64,000 nt of DNA from JBBKWU01 sp037969035 (GCA_037969035.1 JBBKWU010000026.1:1-64000), one strand, 5' to 3'. Shown: positions 45,559 through 54,983, numbered from the stretch's first letter. Notes: generated by a model not told the origin, from the sequence alone. Translations and numbers: made by a program.

Positions 45559-47166
45559 CTACATCCTGAACACACCGTAATCGGTGTCCTCTATCGGGGC
45601 ATTGAGAGCTGCTGACAATCCGAGTGCTAGAACGCGGCGCGTATCCGCAGGATCTATGATGCCATCATCCCATAGGCGGGCGGAGGCGTAATATGGGTGG
45701 CCTTCGGCTTCGTATTTATCGCGGATGGGGGCTTTGATCTTTTCGATCTCGGCGGCGGAAAGTTTTTTGCCATCGCGCTGCGCTTTCATTTCACCAACGG
45801 TTGCCATCACACCTGCGGCTTGTTCACCGCCCATGACCGATATACGCGCATTTGGCCACATCCATAAAAAGCGCGGGTTAAAGGCGCGGCCACACATGCC
45901 ATAATTCCCTGCTCCAAAGCTGCCGCCGATAATGACTGTGAATTTAGGTACTTTCGCGCAGGATACAGCCGTTACCATTTTGGCACCATCTTTGGCGATG
46001 CCGCCGCTCTCGTATTTCTGCCCTACCATAAAGCCTGTGATGTTTTGCAAGAACACGAGCGGGATATTACGCTGATTGCAAAGCTCGATAAAGTGCGTTG
46101 CCTTTAAGGCACTCTCACTAAACAGCACACCGTTATTAGCAACAATCCCGACAGGCATACCGTGAATATGGGCAAAGCCTGTGACAATTGTTGTGCCGTA
46201 GCGGGCTTTGAATTCATCAAATTCGCTGCCATCGACCAGATGCGCGATAATGTCACGCACCTCGAACGGGGTTTTCAGATCAGGCGGGATGATGCCGTAG
46301 ATATCTTCGGGATGGTAAAGCGGGTCTTTTGGTTCTTTGAAATTAATCACGCCTTGCTTGCGACGGTTTAAATGCGACACGACTTTACGCGCGATTTCGA
46401 GCGCATGATGATCGTTATCTGCCAGATGATCGGCAACGCCTGATACGCGGGTATGGACATCACCGCCGCCTAAATCCTCGGCGGTTACTTCTTCGCCAGT
46501 GGCTGCTTTTACAAGCGGAGGCCCCGCCAAGAAGATTGTGCCCTGCTCTTTCACGATAATGCTCTCGTCACTCATCGCGGGGACGTAAGCACCACCAGCG
46601 GTACAGCTTCCCATTACCACGGCAATTTGCGGGATGTTTTTAGCAGACATGTTGGCTTGGTTATAAAAAATACGCCCAAAGTGTTCTTTATCGGGAAATA
46701 CCTCGTCTTGGTTCGGCAGGTTCGCACCGCCACTATCGACAAGGTAGATACAGGGTAGATTATTCTGCTGCGCGATTTCCTGCGCGCGTAAGTGCTTTTT
46801 CACAGTCAGCGGATAATAGGTGCCACCCTTCACGGTGGCATCGTTACATATAATGACGCATTCTTGTCCCGACACACGACCAATGCCCGCGATTAAACCC
46901 GCAGCAGGAATATCATCATCGTAAACACCCTCCGCCGCCAACGCCGAAAACTCCAAAAACGCCGAGCCTTTATCCAGCAAATGATTGATTCTCTCACGCG
47001 GCAGTAATTTACCGCGACTTGTATGGCGTTCGCAGGATTTTTTACCGCCACCCTGCTCTACTTTCTCTAACTTCGCCTGTAAGCCAGCGACAAGCGCTTC
47101 CATATTTTCACGGTTTTTACGGTAGTTTGGATCTTCTGTGTTCGCTGTCAGCTTAAGCTCAGTCAT
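45559..47166 (-). CDS. mccB: Methylcrotonyl-CoA carboxylase, carboxyltransferase subunit
   Basis: A 535-residue carboxyltransferase subunit that passes the carboxyl group from MccA biotin to 3-methylcrotonyl-CoA. Its N-terminal half includes CIYLVDSGGANLPNQDEVFP and GSCTAGGAYVPAMSDE; the C-terminal half has FLQNITGFMVGQKYE and GGSFGAGNYGMCGRAFNPRF, both typical of MccB. It stands alone, about 6 kb from mccA and with rlmJ, small genes and liuC between. Confidence 0.96.
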   Translation of the reverse strand: MTELKLTANTEDPNYRKNRENMEALVAGLQAKLEKVEQGGGKKSCERHTSRGKLLPRERINHLLDKGSAFLEFSALAAEGVYDDDIPAAGLIAGIGRVSGQECVIICNDATVKGGTYYPLTVKKHLRAQEIAQQNNLPCIYLVDSGGANLPNQDEVFPDKEHFGRIFYNQANMSAKNIPQIAVVMGSCTAGGAYVPAMSDESIIVKEQGTIFLAGPPLVKAATGEEVTAEDLGGGDVHTRVSGVADHLADNDHHALEIARKVVSHLNRRKQGVINFKEPKDPLYHPEDIYGIIPPDLKTPFEVRDIIAHLVDGSEFDEFKARYGTTIVTGFAHIHGMPVGIVANNGVLFSESALKATHFIELCNQRNIPLVFLQNITGFMVGQKYESGGIAKDGAKMVTAVSCAKVPKFTVIIGGSFGAGNYGMCGRAFNPRFLWMWPNARISVMGGEQAAGVMATVGEMKAQRDGKKLSAAEIEKIKAPIRDKYEAEGHPYYASARLWDDGIIDPADTRRVLALGLSAALNAPIEDTDYGVFRM

Positions 47167-47316
47167 GGAATCAATCCTCTTTTATTGTTCAACACCATGA
47201 GGCTAAAGGATTTTTTTGCGGTAAACAATTGCATTCTATTTGACTTATCATAATAAACCGCACTATAGTTTTTCAAAATAATAAATAAGTATATAAAAAA
47301 CAGGGAGATCAGCGCA

Positions 47317-49389
47317 GTGTCGTGGAGAGATTATTTCAATAAGAATAATAACAACAACAATGGTGGCGGTAACAACAATACCAAATGGTATATTGTTAGC
47401 GCACTAGCCCTCGGCATGGCCTACATGGCTTTTTCAGGTGGTGAAGATGAAGCCGATATAGGCGGCCCATCTCTGCAAAATCCATACGGCATGCCCTATA
47501 ATGAATTATTGGATGTAGCCGAACACCGCAATCTTGCGGGCGTCGCCATTTTAGGAAACAGCGCTCTTGGCACCACACGCAGTGGTGAACTTTATATCAG
47601 TACAATCCCAGCAAAAGTCGATCCTGTTAAAGATTTCAACGAACGGAACACACCTGTTACTGATGTCCCTGTGAACGACAGAGCGCAACAAGCAAGTAAT
47701 AGTGGTGGTGGTACTTTTATAGACCGTTTTCTACCAATGCTTGCATTTAGTTTGCTAATAACTGCTGGCTTTATGGCTTATAGCCGCCTAAAAGGTGGTG
47801 GTATGGGAATGGGCGGCGGCGGCGGTGGTGCCATGGGCATGGGTAAATCAAAAGCCAAGCTACTGACACAAAGACACGGTCGCGTGACATTTGATGATGT
47901 TGCAGGCGCAGACCAAGCCAAAGAAGACATGCAAGAGGTCGTCGACTTCTTGAAAAACCCTCAGAAATACAGCGCTCTTGGAGCTAAAATTCCGAAAGGA
48001 ACATTGCTCGAAGGCCCGCCAGGAACTGGTAAAACACTTCTTGCTCGTGCTGTGGCTGGTGAGGCTGGCGTGCCGTTTTACCAAGTTTCAGGCTCGGACT
48101 TTGTTGAAATGTATGTGGGTGTTGGTGCATCACGCGTCCGTGACATGTTTAAACAAGCCAAGGCTAACGCCCCGTGTATCGTCTTTATTGATGAGATAGA
48201 TGCTGTCGGTCGTCGTCGCAGTAGCGGCACAGGCGTCGGCAACGATGAACGCGACCAAACATTGAACCAACTTTTGGTTGAGATGGATGGTTTCGAAGGA
48301 AACGAAGGCGTTATTTTGATGGCGGCAACAAACCGCAAAGACGTACTCGACCCTGCACTTATTCGCCCAGGTCGTTTTGACCGTAACATTGTCGTCCCTA
48401 ACCCTGATATCAAAGCACGCGAAGCTATTTTGGGTGTGCATACGCGTAAAATCCCTCTAGATCCAGATGTGGTCTTACGTGATGTTGCGCGTAACACTCC
48501 AGGGTTTTCGGGTGCTAGCTTGGCAAATCTTGCGAACGAAGCGGCGCTTCTTGCCGCACGTATAGGGAGAAGAACAGTCAAAATGTTTGATTTTGACGAA
48601 GCCCGCGATAAAATTCTTATGGGCGCAGAAAACAGATCACTTGCGATGACAACAGAAACAAAAGTAGCCGTGAGCAAGCACGAAAGTGGTCATGCTGTGA
48701 CTGCTATGCATTTCTATAAACAAGGCCTTCACGATCCCGTTTACAAAGCCACAAACGTTCCCCGCGGCGGTGCCCTCGGGATGGTTGTCTGTGTTCCTGA
48801 ATCTGATCGTGTATCCATGAGCAAAGACGAATACGAAGCTAAACTCGTGATGACCATGGCGGGTCGTGCCGCAGAACGCATTGCCTATGGCGAGCAAAAA
48901 GTAACAAGCGGCCCGAGCAGCGACATTCAACAAGCATCAAACATTGCCCGTGCGATGGTTATGCAGTTTGGTATGTCTGATTTGGGGAGTGTTGATTACG
49001 GCGACAATCCTAATAATCCATATAAGGCAACCATGTCACCAGAAACACAAGGCAAGATCGACACCATCGTTATGGACATGGTTAAAAAGGCTGAGCAAGA
49101 AGCTTATGATCTCATGAAACCTGCCAAAGACGGTGAACCCGCAGGTAGGTTAAATGCCGCATGGGAAGGCATTACAAACGCCTTGATGGAGTATGAAACG
49201 CTAAACTTCCAAGCGATATCACGTGTGATGGATGGTCTGCCTGCATTTGAACCAGCGCCGAAGCCCGAGGAGTTTTTTGGCCCCCCTGCACCTATTGCAG
49301 CAGCGTCAAATGACAATGGAGATGAACAAAAAGCCCCTAGTGCAGGCGTTCCGAAAGTGTTCAGAAAACCTCCGAAGCCATCTGCTTAA
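47317..49389 (+). CDS. ftsH: FtsH-family ATP-dependent zinc metalloprotease
   Basis: A 690-residue membrane protease. Order: Asn/Gly-rich cytoplasmic N-terminus (NKNNNNNNGGGNNN), TM1 (about 23-41), a divergent periplasmic domain (about 42-138), TM2 (about 139-157), a Gly/Met-rich linker (KGGGMGMGGGGGGAMGMG), the AAA module (Walker A GPPGTGKT, pore FVEM, Walker B IVFIDEIDAVGRR, second-region-of-homology RPGRFDR), and the M41 peptidase with HESGH. GTG start, with GGGAG about 9 bases before it. The unusual N-terminus suggests a second FtsH paralogue rather than the housekeeping copy. Confidence 0.93.
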   Translation: MSWRDYFNKNNNNNNGGGNNNTKWYIVSALALGMAYMAFSGGEDEADIGGPSLQNPYGMPYNELLDVAEHRNLAGVAILGNSALGTTRSGELYISTIPAKVDPVKDFNERNTPVTDVPVNDRAQQASNSGGGTFIDRFLPMLAFSLLITAGFMAYSRLKGGGMGMGGGGGGAMGMGKSKAKLLTQRHGRVTFDDVAGADQAKEDMQEVVDFLKNPQKYSALGAKIPKGTLLEGPPGTGKTLLARAVAGEAGVPFYQVSGSDFVEMYVGVGASRVRDMFKQAKANAPCIVFIDEIDAVGRRRSSGTGVGNDERDQTLNQLLVEMDGFEGNEGVILMAATNRKDVLDPALIRPGRFDRNIVVPNPDIKAREAILGVHTRKIPLDPDVVLRDVARNTPGFSGASLANLANEAALLAARIGRRTVKMFDFDEARDKILMGAENRSLAMTTETKVAVSKHESGHAVTAMHFYKQGLHDPVYKATNVPRGGALGMVVCVPESDRVSMSKDEYEAKLVMTMAGRAAERIAYGEQKVTSGPSSDIQQASNIARAMVMQFGMSDLGSVDYGDNPNNPYKATMSPETQGKIDTIVMDMVKKAEQEAYDLMKPAKDGEPAGRLNAAWEGITNALMEYETLNFQAISRVMDGLPAFEPAPKPEEFFGPPAPIAAASNDNGDEQKAPSAGVPKVFRKPPKPSA

Positions 49390-49452
49390 TCTCCTTTACC
49401 TTATGCTCCGAATATTGTCTAATCGGGGCATAAATTTTGAAGGAGTAAACTC

Positions 49453-50640
49453 ATGAGCACACAACAAGATCCTATCGTTATCGTTAGTATGGCACGCACC
49501 CCTATGGGCGGCTTTCAGGGTGATTTTTCACCATTAGCCGCTTACGAGCTTGGCGCGGCCTCAATTCGCGCTGCTGTTGAGCGTTCTGGCCTTTCCAATG
49601 ACAATATTGATGATGTCATCATGGGGTGCGTCCTTCCTGCAGGACAAGGACAAGCTCCTGCGCGTCAAGCGTCTATCGGCGCAGGACTTGCCAATGATAT
49701 CGGCGCAACAACAATCAACAAAATGTGCGGCTCTGGCATGAAAGCCGTCATGATGGCGCATGATCAAATCCTTGCCGGCACGTCAAATATTATGGTCGCA
49801 GGCGGTATGGAAAGCATGACCAACGCGCCGTATTTGCTCCCGAACGCTCGTGGCGGTATGCGCATGGGGCACGGCAAAGTCATTGACCACATGTTTATGG
49901 ACGGCCTAGAAGATGCGTACGAGCGCGGCACGTTAATGGGTGTGTATGCCGAACGCACAGCACAGCATTACCAATTCACCCGCGAAGCCCAAGATGCGTT
50001 TGCGATTGAATCTCTAGCGCGTGCAAACAAAGCCATCAACGACGGCTCGTTCAAAAAAGAAATTACCTCTGTTGTGATTAAAGACCGCAAAGGCGAAACC
50101 GAGATCACAATCGATGAACAACCAGGCAAAGCACGCCCAGACAAAATACCTACATTGCGCCCTGCCTTTGATAAAGACGGCACAGTCACGGCCGCCAACG
50201 CAAGCTCGATCAGTGATGGCGCGGCCTCACTTGTTCTAATGCGTAGAAGCGAAGCCGATAAACGCGGCTTAACACCGCTTGCCACAATCAAAGGCCACAT
50301 GACAAACGCGCATGAGCCTGCCTGGTTTACAACGGCGCCTGTGAATGCCCTTAAAAAGCTCTCCGAGAAAACAGGTTGGGATTTGAAAGACGTTGATTTG
50401 TTCGAGGTCAACGAAGCCTTTGCCGTTGTGACAATGGCGGCGATGCAGGAACTTTCCTTGCCGCATGAAAAAGTCAACATCCACGGCGGCGCTTGTGCCT
50501 TGGGGCATCCGATTGGTGCAAGTGGCGCGCGTATTTTGGTCACGCTTTTGGCTGCGATGGGGCAAAACGACCTCAAACGCGGCATGGCAACCCTTTGCAT
50601 CGGCGGCGGCGAAGCTGTTGCTGTTGCGGTGGAGCGTTAA
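49453..50640 (+). CDS. Acetyl-CoA acetyltransferase (thiolase)
   Basis: A 395-residue thiolase. Nucleophilic Cys in NKMCGSGMKAVMMAHDQI, GHPIGASGARILVTLL with the His base, and the second Cys in CIGGGEAVAVAVE. Length and motifs fit biosynthetic or ketone-body type acetoacetyl-CoA thiolases. It could use acetoacetyl-CoA from leucine breakdown or 2-methylacetoacetyl-CoA from isoleucine. An HSD10-like dehydrogenase follows on the same strand after a repeat element. AAGGAG lies 8 bases before the ATG. Confidence 0.94.
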   Translation: MSTQQDPIVIVSMARTPMGGFQGDFSPLAAYELGAASIRAAVERSGLSNDNIDDVIMGCVLPAGQGQAPARQASIGAGLANDIGATTINKMCGSGMKAVMMAHDQILAGTSNIMVAGGMESMTNAPYLLPNARGGMRMGHGKVIDHMFMDGLEDAYERGTLMGVYAERTAQHYQFTREAQDAFAIESLARANKAINDGSFKKEITSVVIKDRKGETEITIDEQPGKARPDKIPTLRPAFDKDGTVTAANASSISDGAASLVLMRRSEADKRGLTPLATIKGHMTNAHEPAWFTTAPVNALKKLSEKTGWDLKDVDLFEVNEAFAVVTMAAMQELSLPHEKVNIHGGACALGHPIGASGARILVTLLAAMGQNDLKRGMATLCIGGGEAVAVAVER

Positions 50641-50648
50641 AACCAACG

Positions 50649-50741
50649 CGTCATTGCGAGAAGCGTAGCGACGAAGCAATCCAGAGAGCCACAAACGCAA
50701 TCACTGGATTGCCGCACTCCTTCCAGTCGCTCGCAATGACG
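50649..50741. repeat. 93-bp intergenic inverted-repeat element (second copy)
   Basis: Begins CGTCATTGCGAG and ends CTCGCAATGACG, with inner arms AAGCAATCCAG and CTGGATTGC, which are complementary. It shares its termini with the element at 34656-34745. It fills the gap between the thiolase and the dehydrogenase and would fold into a long hairpin in their mRNA. Confidence 0.82.
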
Positions 50742-50760
50742 GTAGTTAAAAAGGAAAATC

Positions 50761-51537
50761 ATGAAAAACATTAAAGACATTGTTGCCGTTGTTACAGGTG
50801 GCGCATCAGGTATGGGTGAAGCAACAGCGCGGGCGCTTGCCGCCAAGGGCGCAAAGGTTGCGATCTGGGATATGAACATTGAGGCTGCCAAGGCCGTTGC
50901 CAAAGATATCGGCGGGGCGGCGTTTGAGTGCGACATCACCGAGGAAGACAGCATCCTCGAAGCCCTGCACAAAACCTACGAAACGCTCGGCAACACACCG
51001 CGTATTGTGGTGAACTGCGCAGGCATCTTAATTCCAAGCCGCATTTGTGGCCGTGAAGGCCCTGCGGATCTCGCGCATTTTGAAAAAGTCATCAAGGTGA
51101 ATTTGATCGGCAGCTTTAACGTGCTGCGCTTAACAGCATTCGAGATGACCAAACTCGCCCCTGCTGACCCGTCAGAAAGCGATGAGCGCGGCGTGTTTAT
51201 TAATACGGCCTCTATCGCCGCCTATGAAGGGCAAATCGGGCAAGCAGCCTATAGCGCGTCCAAGGGTGGGATTGTGTCCATGACTTTGCCGGCCGCACGT
51301 GAACTCGGAAAATTCGGCGTGCGTGTGATGACGATTGCCCCCGGTGCGGTGGAAACGCCAATGATGGCAGGCGTTAAGGATGAATACCGCGAGGCTATTG
51401 AGAGCGGCATTCCGTTCCCTTCCCGCATGGCAAAACCAGAAGAATTCGCCTCCCTTGCCCTGCATATCGTTGAAAATGAGTACCTAAACGGCGAAACTAT
51501 TCGTTTGGATGGTGCAGCACGTTTGGCGGCGAAATAA
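50761..51537 (+). CDS. HSD10-like short-chain 3-hydroxyacyl-CoA dehydrogenase
   Basis: A 258-residue SDR enzyme. NAD-binding TGGASGMGEATARALA, NCAGI, the catalytic Ser region INTASIAAYEGQIGQAAY with YSASKG, and PGAVETPMMAG. The C-terminal LNGETIRLDGAARL is the type found in HSD17B10-like enzymes that oxidise 3-hydroxy-2-methylbutyryl-CoA in isoleucine breakdown. Placement behind a thiolase agrees. AAAAGGAAAATC precedes the ATG. Confidence 0.92.
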   Translation: MKNIKDIVAVVTGGASGMGEATARALAAKGAKVAIWDMNIEAAKAVAKDIGGAAFECDITEEDSILEALHKTYETLGNTPRIVVNCAGILIPSRICGREGPADLAHFEKVIKVNLIGSFNVLRLTAFEMTKLAPADPSESDERGVFINTASIAAYEGQIGQAAYSASKGGIVSMTLPAARELGKFGVRVMTIAPGAVETPMMAGVKDEYREAIESGIPFPSRMAKPEEFASLALHIVENEYLNGETIRLDGAARLAAK

Positions 51538-51604
51538 CCACCCCTTGACATGACTATGAAAACGTTTTAATTCTCATAATATCCATTTTACAGAAAGGCT
51601 TATT

Positions 51605-52075
51605 ATGAAACAAGGATTGAAAAAACTTGCCATTATCGGTGCACTCTCACTACCGTTCCAACAAGCACAGGCTGGCGAATGGGCAGATTATGATTTTGAT
51701 TATAGAAAAATGCAGGGCGAATTGATGTTTTCCGAATGCTATACACACAAAATGGCAATGAGTGCGGAAGATATGTTGCAGCAAAGAGGCAATGATGAAA
51801 CAGCATCCCCCGAAAACATGCTTATGTTCGTCTTCGGTCGCTATGCCAGAGGCGTTTACCTTGAGCAATATCGTGCTTTAAATAAAATAAACGATGTCAG
51901 CGACCCGACAAACCCGCCCGAAGATATTCTGAAAAATGCCATAGCTCCTATCTATATTTTCCACGAGGATTTTGTAGATAACGCGCGAAAATTTGCAACC
52001 ATGGTTGGAATTGACGAGCCGGCAATTTCAGCACAATGTGCAAATAACCCGCTGTCTTATTATCCAGATATTTAG
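51605..52075 (+). CDS. Small secreted protein of unknown function
   Basis: A 156-residue protein with a signal peptide (KKLAIIGALSLPFQQAQA, cleavage near residue 23). The mature part is helical, acidic and has two Cys (FSECYTHKM and SAQCANNPL). Its general size and pattern resemble the secreted protein at 13103, but I cannot show homology. A weak promoter (TTGACA at 51545, TAATTC 17 bases on) and GAAAGG before the ATG suggest independent expression. Confidence 0.68.
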   Translation: MKQGLKKLAIIGALSLPFQQAQAGEWADYDFDYRKMQGELMFSECYTHKMAMSAEDMLQQRGNDETASPENMLMFVFGRYARGVYLEQYRALNKINDVSDPTNPPEDILKNAIAPIYIFHEDFVDNARKFATMVGIDEPAISAQCANNPLSYYPDI

Positions 52076-52082
52076 GATATTA

Positions 52083-52577
52083 TTATCCTGCCCGTAAATC
52101 AGGCAATGCTTGCACCACACGGTCATTGTAATTATGTTTTACAGGCACATCGCGCGGTAGAATTAGAACAGCATAAGTGCTGCTTTTATTGTCTATATCT
52201 GCCGCATCTATACGGGAAACATTCCAGTTTACTTCGATTTGGCTTGCGCGTTTAAACTCAATGCTTGCTAGCGACAGCACCACATCACGGGAACCATCCG
52301 CCAAAACAATCATTTCTGCTTTTTGATCTGACGAAAGCCCTGTTGGTGGCATTTGTAGGCCGACTCCCTTCCAAAACCCATCCCAATTGACGGTAAAGCC
52401 TTTGATTTTAAAGTCTTCGGGATAGCTGCGCTCGAACTTCGCCGAAGCAAAATTTGTCAGTGAGCCATAAAAAATGCGTGTATCAGCAGGAACAGACAGG
52501 CCTTGCTCGGTCGCGCCTTTAAACATTTGATATAACGGGTCACGTTTGATTGGTACGGTTTGAATTTCTTGTAACAT
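52083..52577 (-). CDS. Hypothetical soluble protein
   Basis: A 164-residue protein with no signal peptide, apparently beta-rich (RIFYGSLTNFASAKFERSYP, TVNWDGFWKGVGLQM, STYAVLILPRDVPVKH). No known motif. It has a convincing promoter upstream on its strand and AGGGTGAG before the ATG, which argues for real expression. It is convergent with the preceding secreted-protein gene and divergent from prpB. Confidence 0.65.
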   Translation of the reverse strand: MLQEIQTVPIKRDPLYQMFKGATEQGLSVPADTRIFYGSLTNFASAKFERSYPEDFKIKGFTVNWDGFWKGVGLQMPPTGLSSDQKAEMIVLADGSRDVVLSLASIEFKRASQIEVNWNVSRIDAADIDNKSSTYAVLILPRDVPVKHNYNDRVVQALPDLRAG

Positions 52578-52607
52578 ATACTCACCCTGTTGTTATTCGT
52601 TGCATGA

Positions 52608-52636
52608 AGAATACGCCTTATTTTATATTATGTCAA
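52608..52636 (-). promoter_or_regulatory. Sigma-70-type promoter, minus strand
   Basis: Read on the minus strand: TTGACA (52636-52631), a 17-base spacer, then TATTCT (52613-52608). The hypothetical gene starts 31 bases further at 52577. Confidence 0.68.
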
Positions 52637-52692
52637 ATTAAACATCGCTATATTCTATTGGCGCACCAAATCCCATGTGCTAAAACTATGAC

Positions 52693-53568
52693 ATGAAAAC
52701 AGCAACACAGAAATTACAAAACGCCCTGTCCACCGAAAAACCTTTGCAAATCGTTGGCGCGGTGAACGCCTATAGCGCGATGCAAGCGGCACAAGCAGGG
52801 TTTAAAGCCATTTATTTATCAGGCGGCGGCGTGGCGTATGCCAGCAACGGCTACCCTGATCTCGGCATCACAGACATGCATGATGTGCTCGAAGAAGCGC
52901 GCAAAATAACGGCTGCGTGCGATTTACCATTAATGGCTGATATTGACGTTGGCTTTGGCGGCGCATTCAACATTGCCCGCACGATCAAAGAAATGCAGCG
53001 CGCAGGCGTAGCAGCGGTGCACATGGAGGACCAGATCGCGCAAAAACGCTGCGGTCACCGCCCGAACAAAGAACTCGTCACCAAGGAAGAAATGGGTGAT
53101 CGAATCAAGGCCGCAATGGATGCCAAAACGGACAAAGATTTTATGATGATGGCGCGTTGTGATGCGCTGGCGAGTGAAGGTTTAGAGGGCGTGATCGAGC
53201 GTTGCGCCTATTACGTGGAATGTGGCGCGAATGCGATCTTTGCCGAAGCCATGACGGATTTGAGCCATTACAAACAAATCAAAGATGCGGTAAACGTTCC
53301 CCTCCTCGCCAATATCACCGAATTTGGCAAAACTGACCTTTACACAACAGCACAGCTCGGCGCAAACGGCGTTGATATGGTGCTCTACCCCCTAAGCGCC
53401 TTCCGCGCGATGGCAAAAGCCGCCGAAACAGTCTTCAACGCCATCCGCAAAGAAGGCACGCAAGCAAGCGTTGTTGATTTAATGCAAACCCGCGCAGAGC
53501 TATATGACGTAATCGATAACGCCACGTATGAAGAGACGCTGGATAGACTCTTTAGCGCAAAAAAATAA
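52693..53568 (+). CDS. prpB: 2-methylisocitrate lyase
   Basis: A 291-residue enzyme of the isocitrate lyase/PEP mutase superfamily that splits 2-methylisocitrate into pyruvate and succinate at the end of the methylcitrate cycle. LMADIDVGFGGAFNIART, the HMEDQIAQKRCGHRPNK active-site loop with its KRCGHR motif, and LLANITEFGKT are typical. prpC lies 1.4 kb downstream with a thioredoxin gene and a small membrane-protein gene between them. Confidence 0.95.
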   Translation: MKTATQKLQNALSTEKPLQIVGAVNAYSAMQAAQAGFKAIYLSGGGVAYASNGYPDLGITDMHDVLEEARKITAACDLPLMADIDVGFGGAFNIARTIKEMQRAGVAAVHMEDQIAQKRCGHRPNKELVTKEEMGDRIKAAMDAKTDKDFMMMARCDALASEGLEGVIERCAYYVECGANAIFAEAMTDLSHYKQIKDAVNVPLLANITEFGKTDLYTTAQLGANGVDMVLYPLSAFRAMAKAAETVFNAIRKEGTQASVVDLMQTRAELYDVIDNATYEETLDRLFSAKK

Positions 53569-54417
53569 TTACACGCTTGGTGTTGATGGTTTTTGTTGTT
53601 CAGCTTTATAATGTTCAATTATTTTGTCGTACGTTGTTTTTCCAAGAGAAATACCATCCACGATTTGGGTAAAATAACTTCCGCTATGGACAGACTTTTC
53701 AAATGCCTCCCGCATCGAAAGAGATCCATCTCTTGTTGCTGGTGCGTTTGCCTTTTCAGGACTTGCATCCAGATATTTTCTTATCTCTGCTACCAAAGTG
53801 TTTTTTTGTTCTTCTGTTAACGAAACGGGATTTTTTAATTTGTCTAAATAATCAAATATTCCTTCATATGTGCGATCACCGAATCCAATCGACTTTTCAG
53901 CCCAAGAAATGAGTTCTCCTGATTCAATCATGTCTTCTATATAATCACCATACGTAGCAAGCCCCTCTTTCGGTGATGGGTTGCTCGCGTGATCTGGCCT
54001 CACAGCCAACATTTCTCTATAACCTTCAATGATATTTCTTTTTTGTTCTTCTGTTAGATTTACAGGTTTTGGACCTATATCCAAAACATGATCTTCGGGC
54101 AACGCAAGAGCTTCATCCATCCAACTGCTCAATTCACTCTTGGAACGCGCACCACTTTGCTTAGCAATAACGTTACCACCCCTTATTACCAACAATGTGG
54201 GCATTGACCGAATGTGAAATTTCTCCGCCATTTCAGGTGACGCATCGACATCAACTTTAACAACGTTGTAAGTGTTTTTATTTTCCTCAGCTAGTTTTTC
54301 CAATACAGGCGTTAAAGCCTTACACGGGCCACACCAGTCAGCGTAGAAATCAACAATGACGGGCTTATCACTTTTCAAAACCACATTTTCAAAATTTTCT
54401 TTTGTAACAACTTTCAT
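53569..54417 (-). CDS. Thioredoxin with duplicated C-terminal module
   Basis: A 282-residue cytoplasmic protein. Residues 1-105 are a standard thioredoxin with DFYADWCGPCKALTPVLEKL and cis-Pro in IRSMPTLLVIRGG. The remaining 175 residues hold two tandem copies of a roughly 75-residue helical module, beginning VNLTEEQKRNIIEGYREML and VSLTEEQKNTLVAEIRKYL and each ending in a TY-x-x-I helix (RTYEGIFDYL, TTYDKIIEHY). I know no family with this module. Start at MKVVTKENF because AAGG is 8 bases upstream; the ATG at 54438 is a weaker choice. It is convergent with prpB, directly adjacent. Confidence 0.85.
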   Translation of the reverse strand: MKVVTKENFENVVLKSDKPVIVDFYADWCGPCKALTPVLEKLAEENKNTYNVVKVDVDASPEMAEKFHIRSMPTLLVIRGGNVIAKQSGARSKSELSSWMDEALALPEDHVLDIGPKPVNLTEEQKRNIIEGYREMLAVRPDHASNPSPKEGLATYGDYIEDMIESGELISWAEKSIGFGDRTYEGIFDYLDKLKNPVSLTEEQKNTLVAEIRKYLDASPEKANAPATRDGSLSMREAFEKSVHSGSYFTQIVDGISLGKTTYDKIIEHYKAEQQKPSTPSV

Positions 54418-54620
54418 CTCTTTTTCCTTGATTGACATAAGATAAAATCAGATGAAATAACAACTACCATACTCGTTTTAAGATAGCAAACTTAAATTAC
54501 ATAAAATAACCACAAGTATAAAAGTTGGGCACGCTGCGCAGGAAGCAACCACAAAAATCGTTTGACCATAATCATTTTACAGAGTAAAGCTACCCCTAAT
54601 CAAAACAAGGAAGGTTTATA

Positions 54621-54899
54621 ATGACAAAAGAAAATAACTGGATCACACCAACATCTTTTCTTCTCGGTGCCTTTATGATAGCTGCATCTGTCAGAGTTGT
54701 TGGAGAAGACATCATGAGAACCATAAGAGCCACAAACAATGAAAGCATAATGGAATTACAAACGATTAACCGCAATATTAATGATTACAAAAAACTCCAT
54801 TTAGAAGCCATGGATAAACAAACCAAAGAAATATATAATCAAGGGAATTCTACTAGAGATACGCTCGATGGCCTAAAAAGAACCATCGAGTATAAATAA
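54621..54899 (+). CDS. Small single-span membrane protein
   Basis: A 92-residue protein. Hydrophobic segment SFLLGAFMIAASVRVVG at about residues 12-28 is followed by a charged helical tail (ESIMELQTINRNINDYKKLH) that could form a coiled coil. AAGGAAGG about 8 bases before the ATG supports translation. No known family; it lies between the thioredoxin and prpC. Confidence 0.6.
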   Translation: MTKENNWITPTSFLLGAFMIAASVRVVGEDIMRTIRATNNESIMELQTINRNINDYKKLHLEAMDKQTKEIYNQGNSTRDTLDGLKRTIEYK

Positions 54900-54983
54900 A
54901 AACTTTAAGTTCCTAAAACCACCCTTGCCTATCGCGTTATTCTGCCATAATCTTTGCTCCATAAAACAAGAAGGAGAATGATC

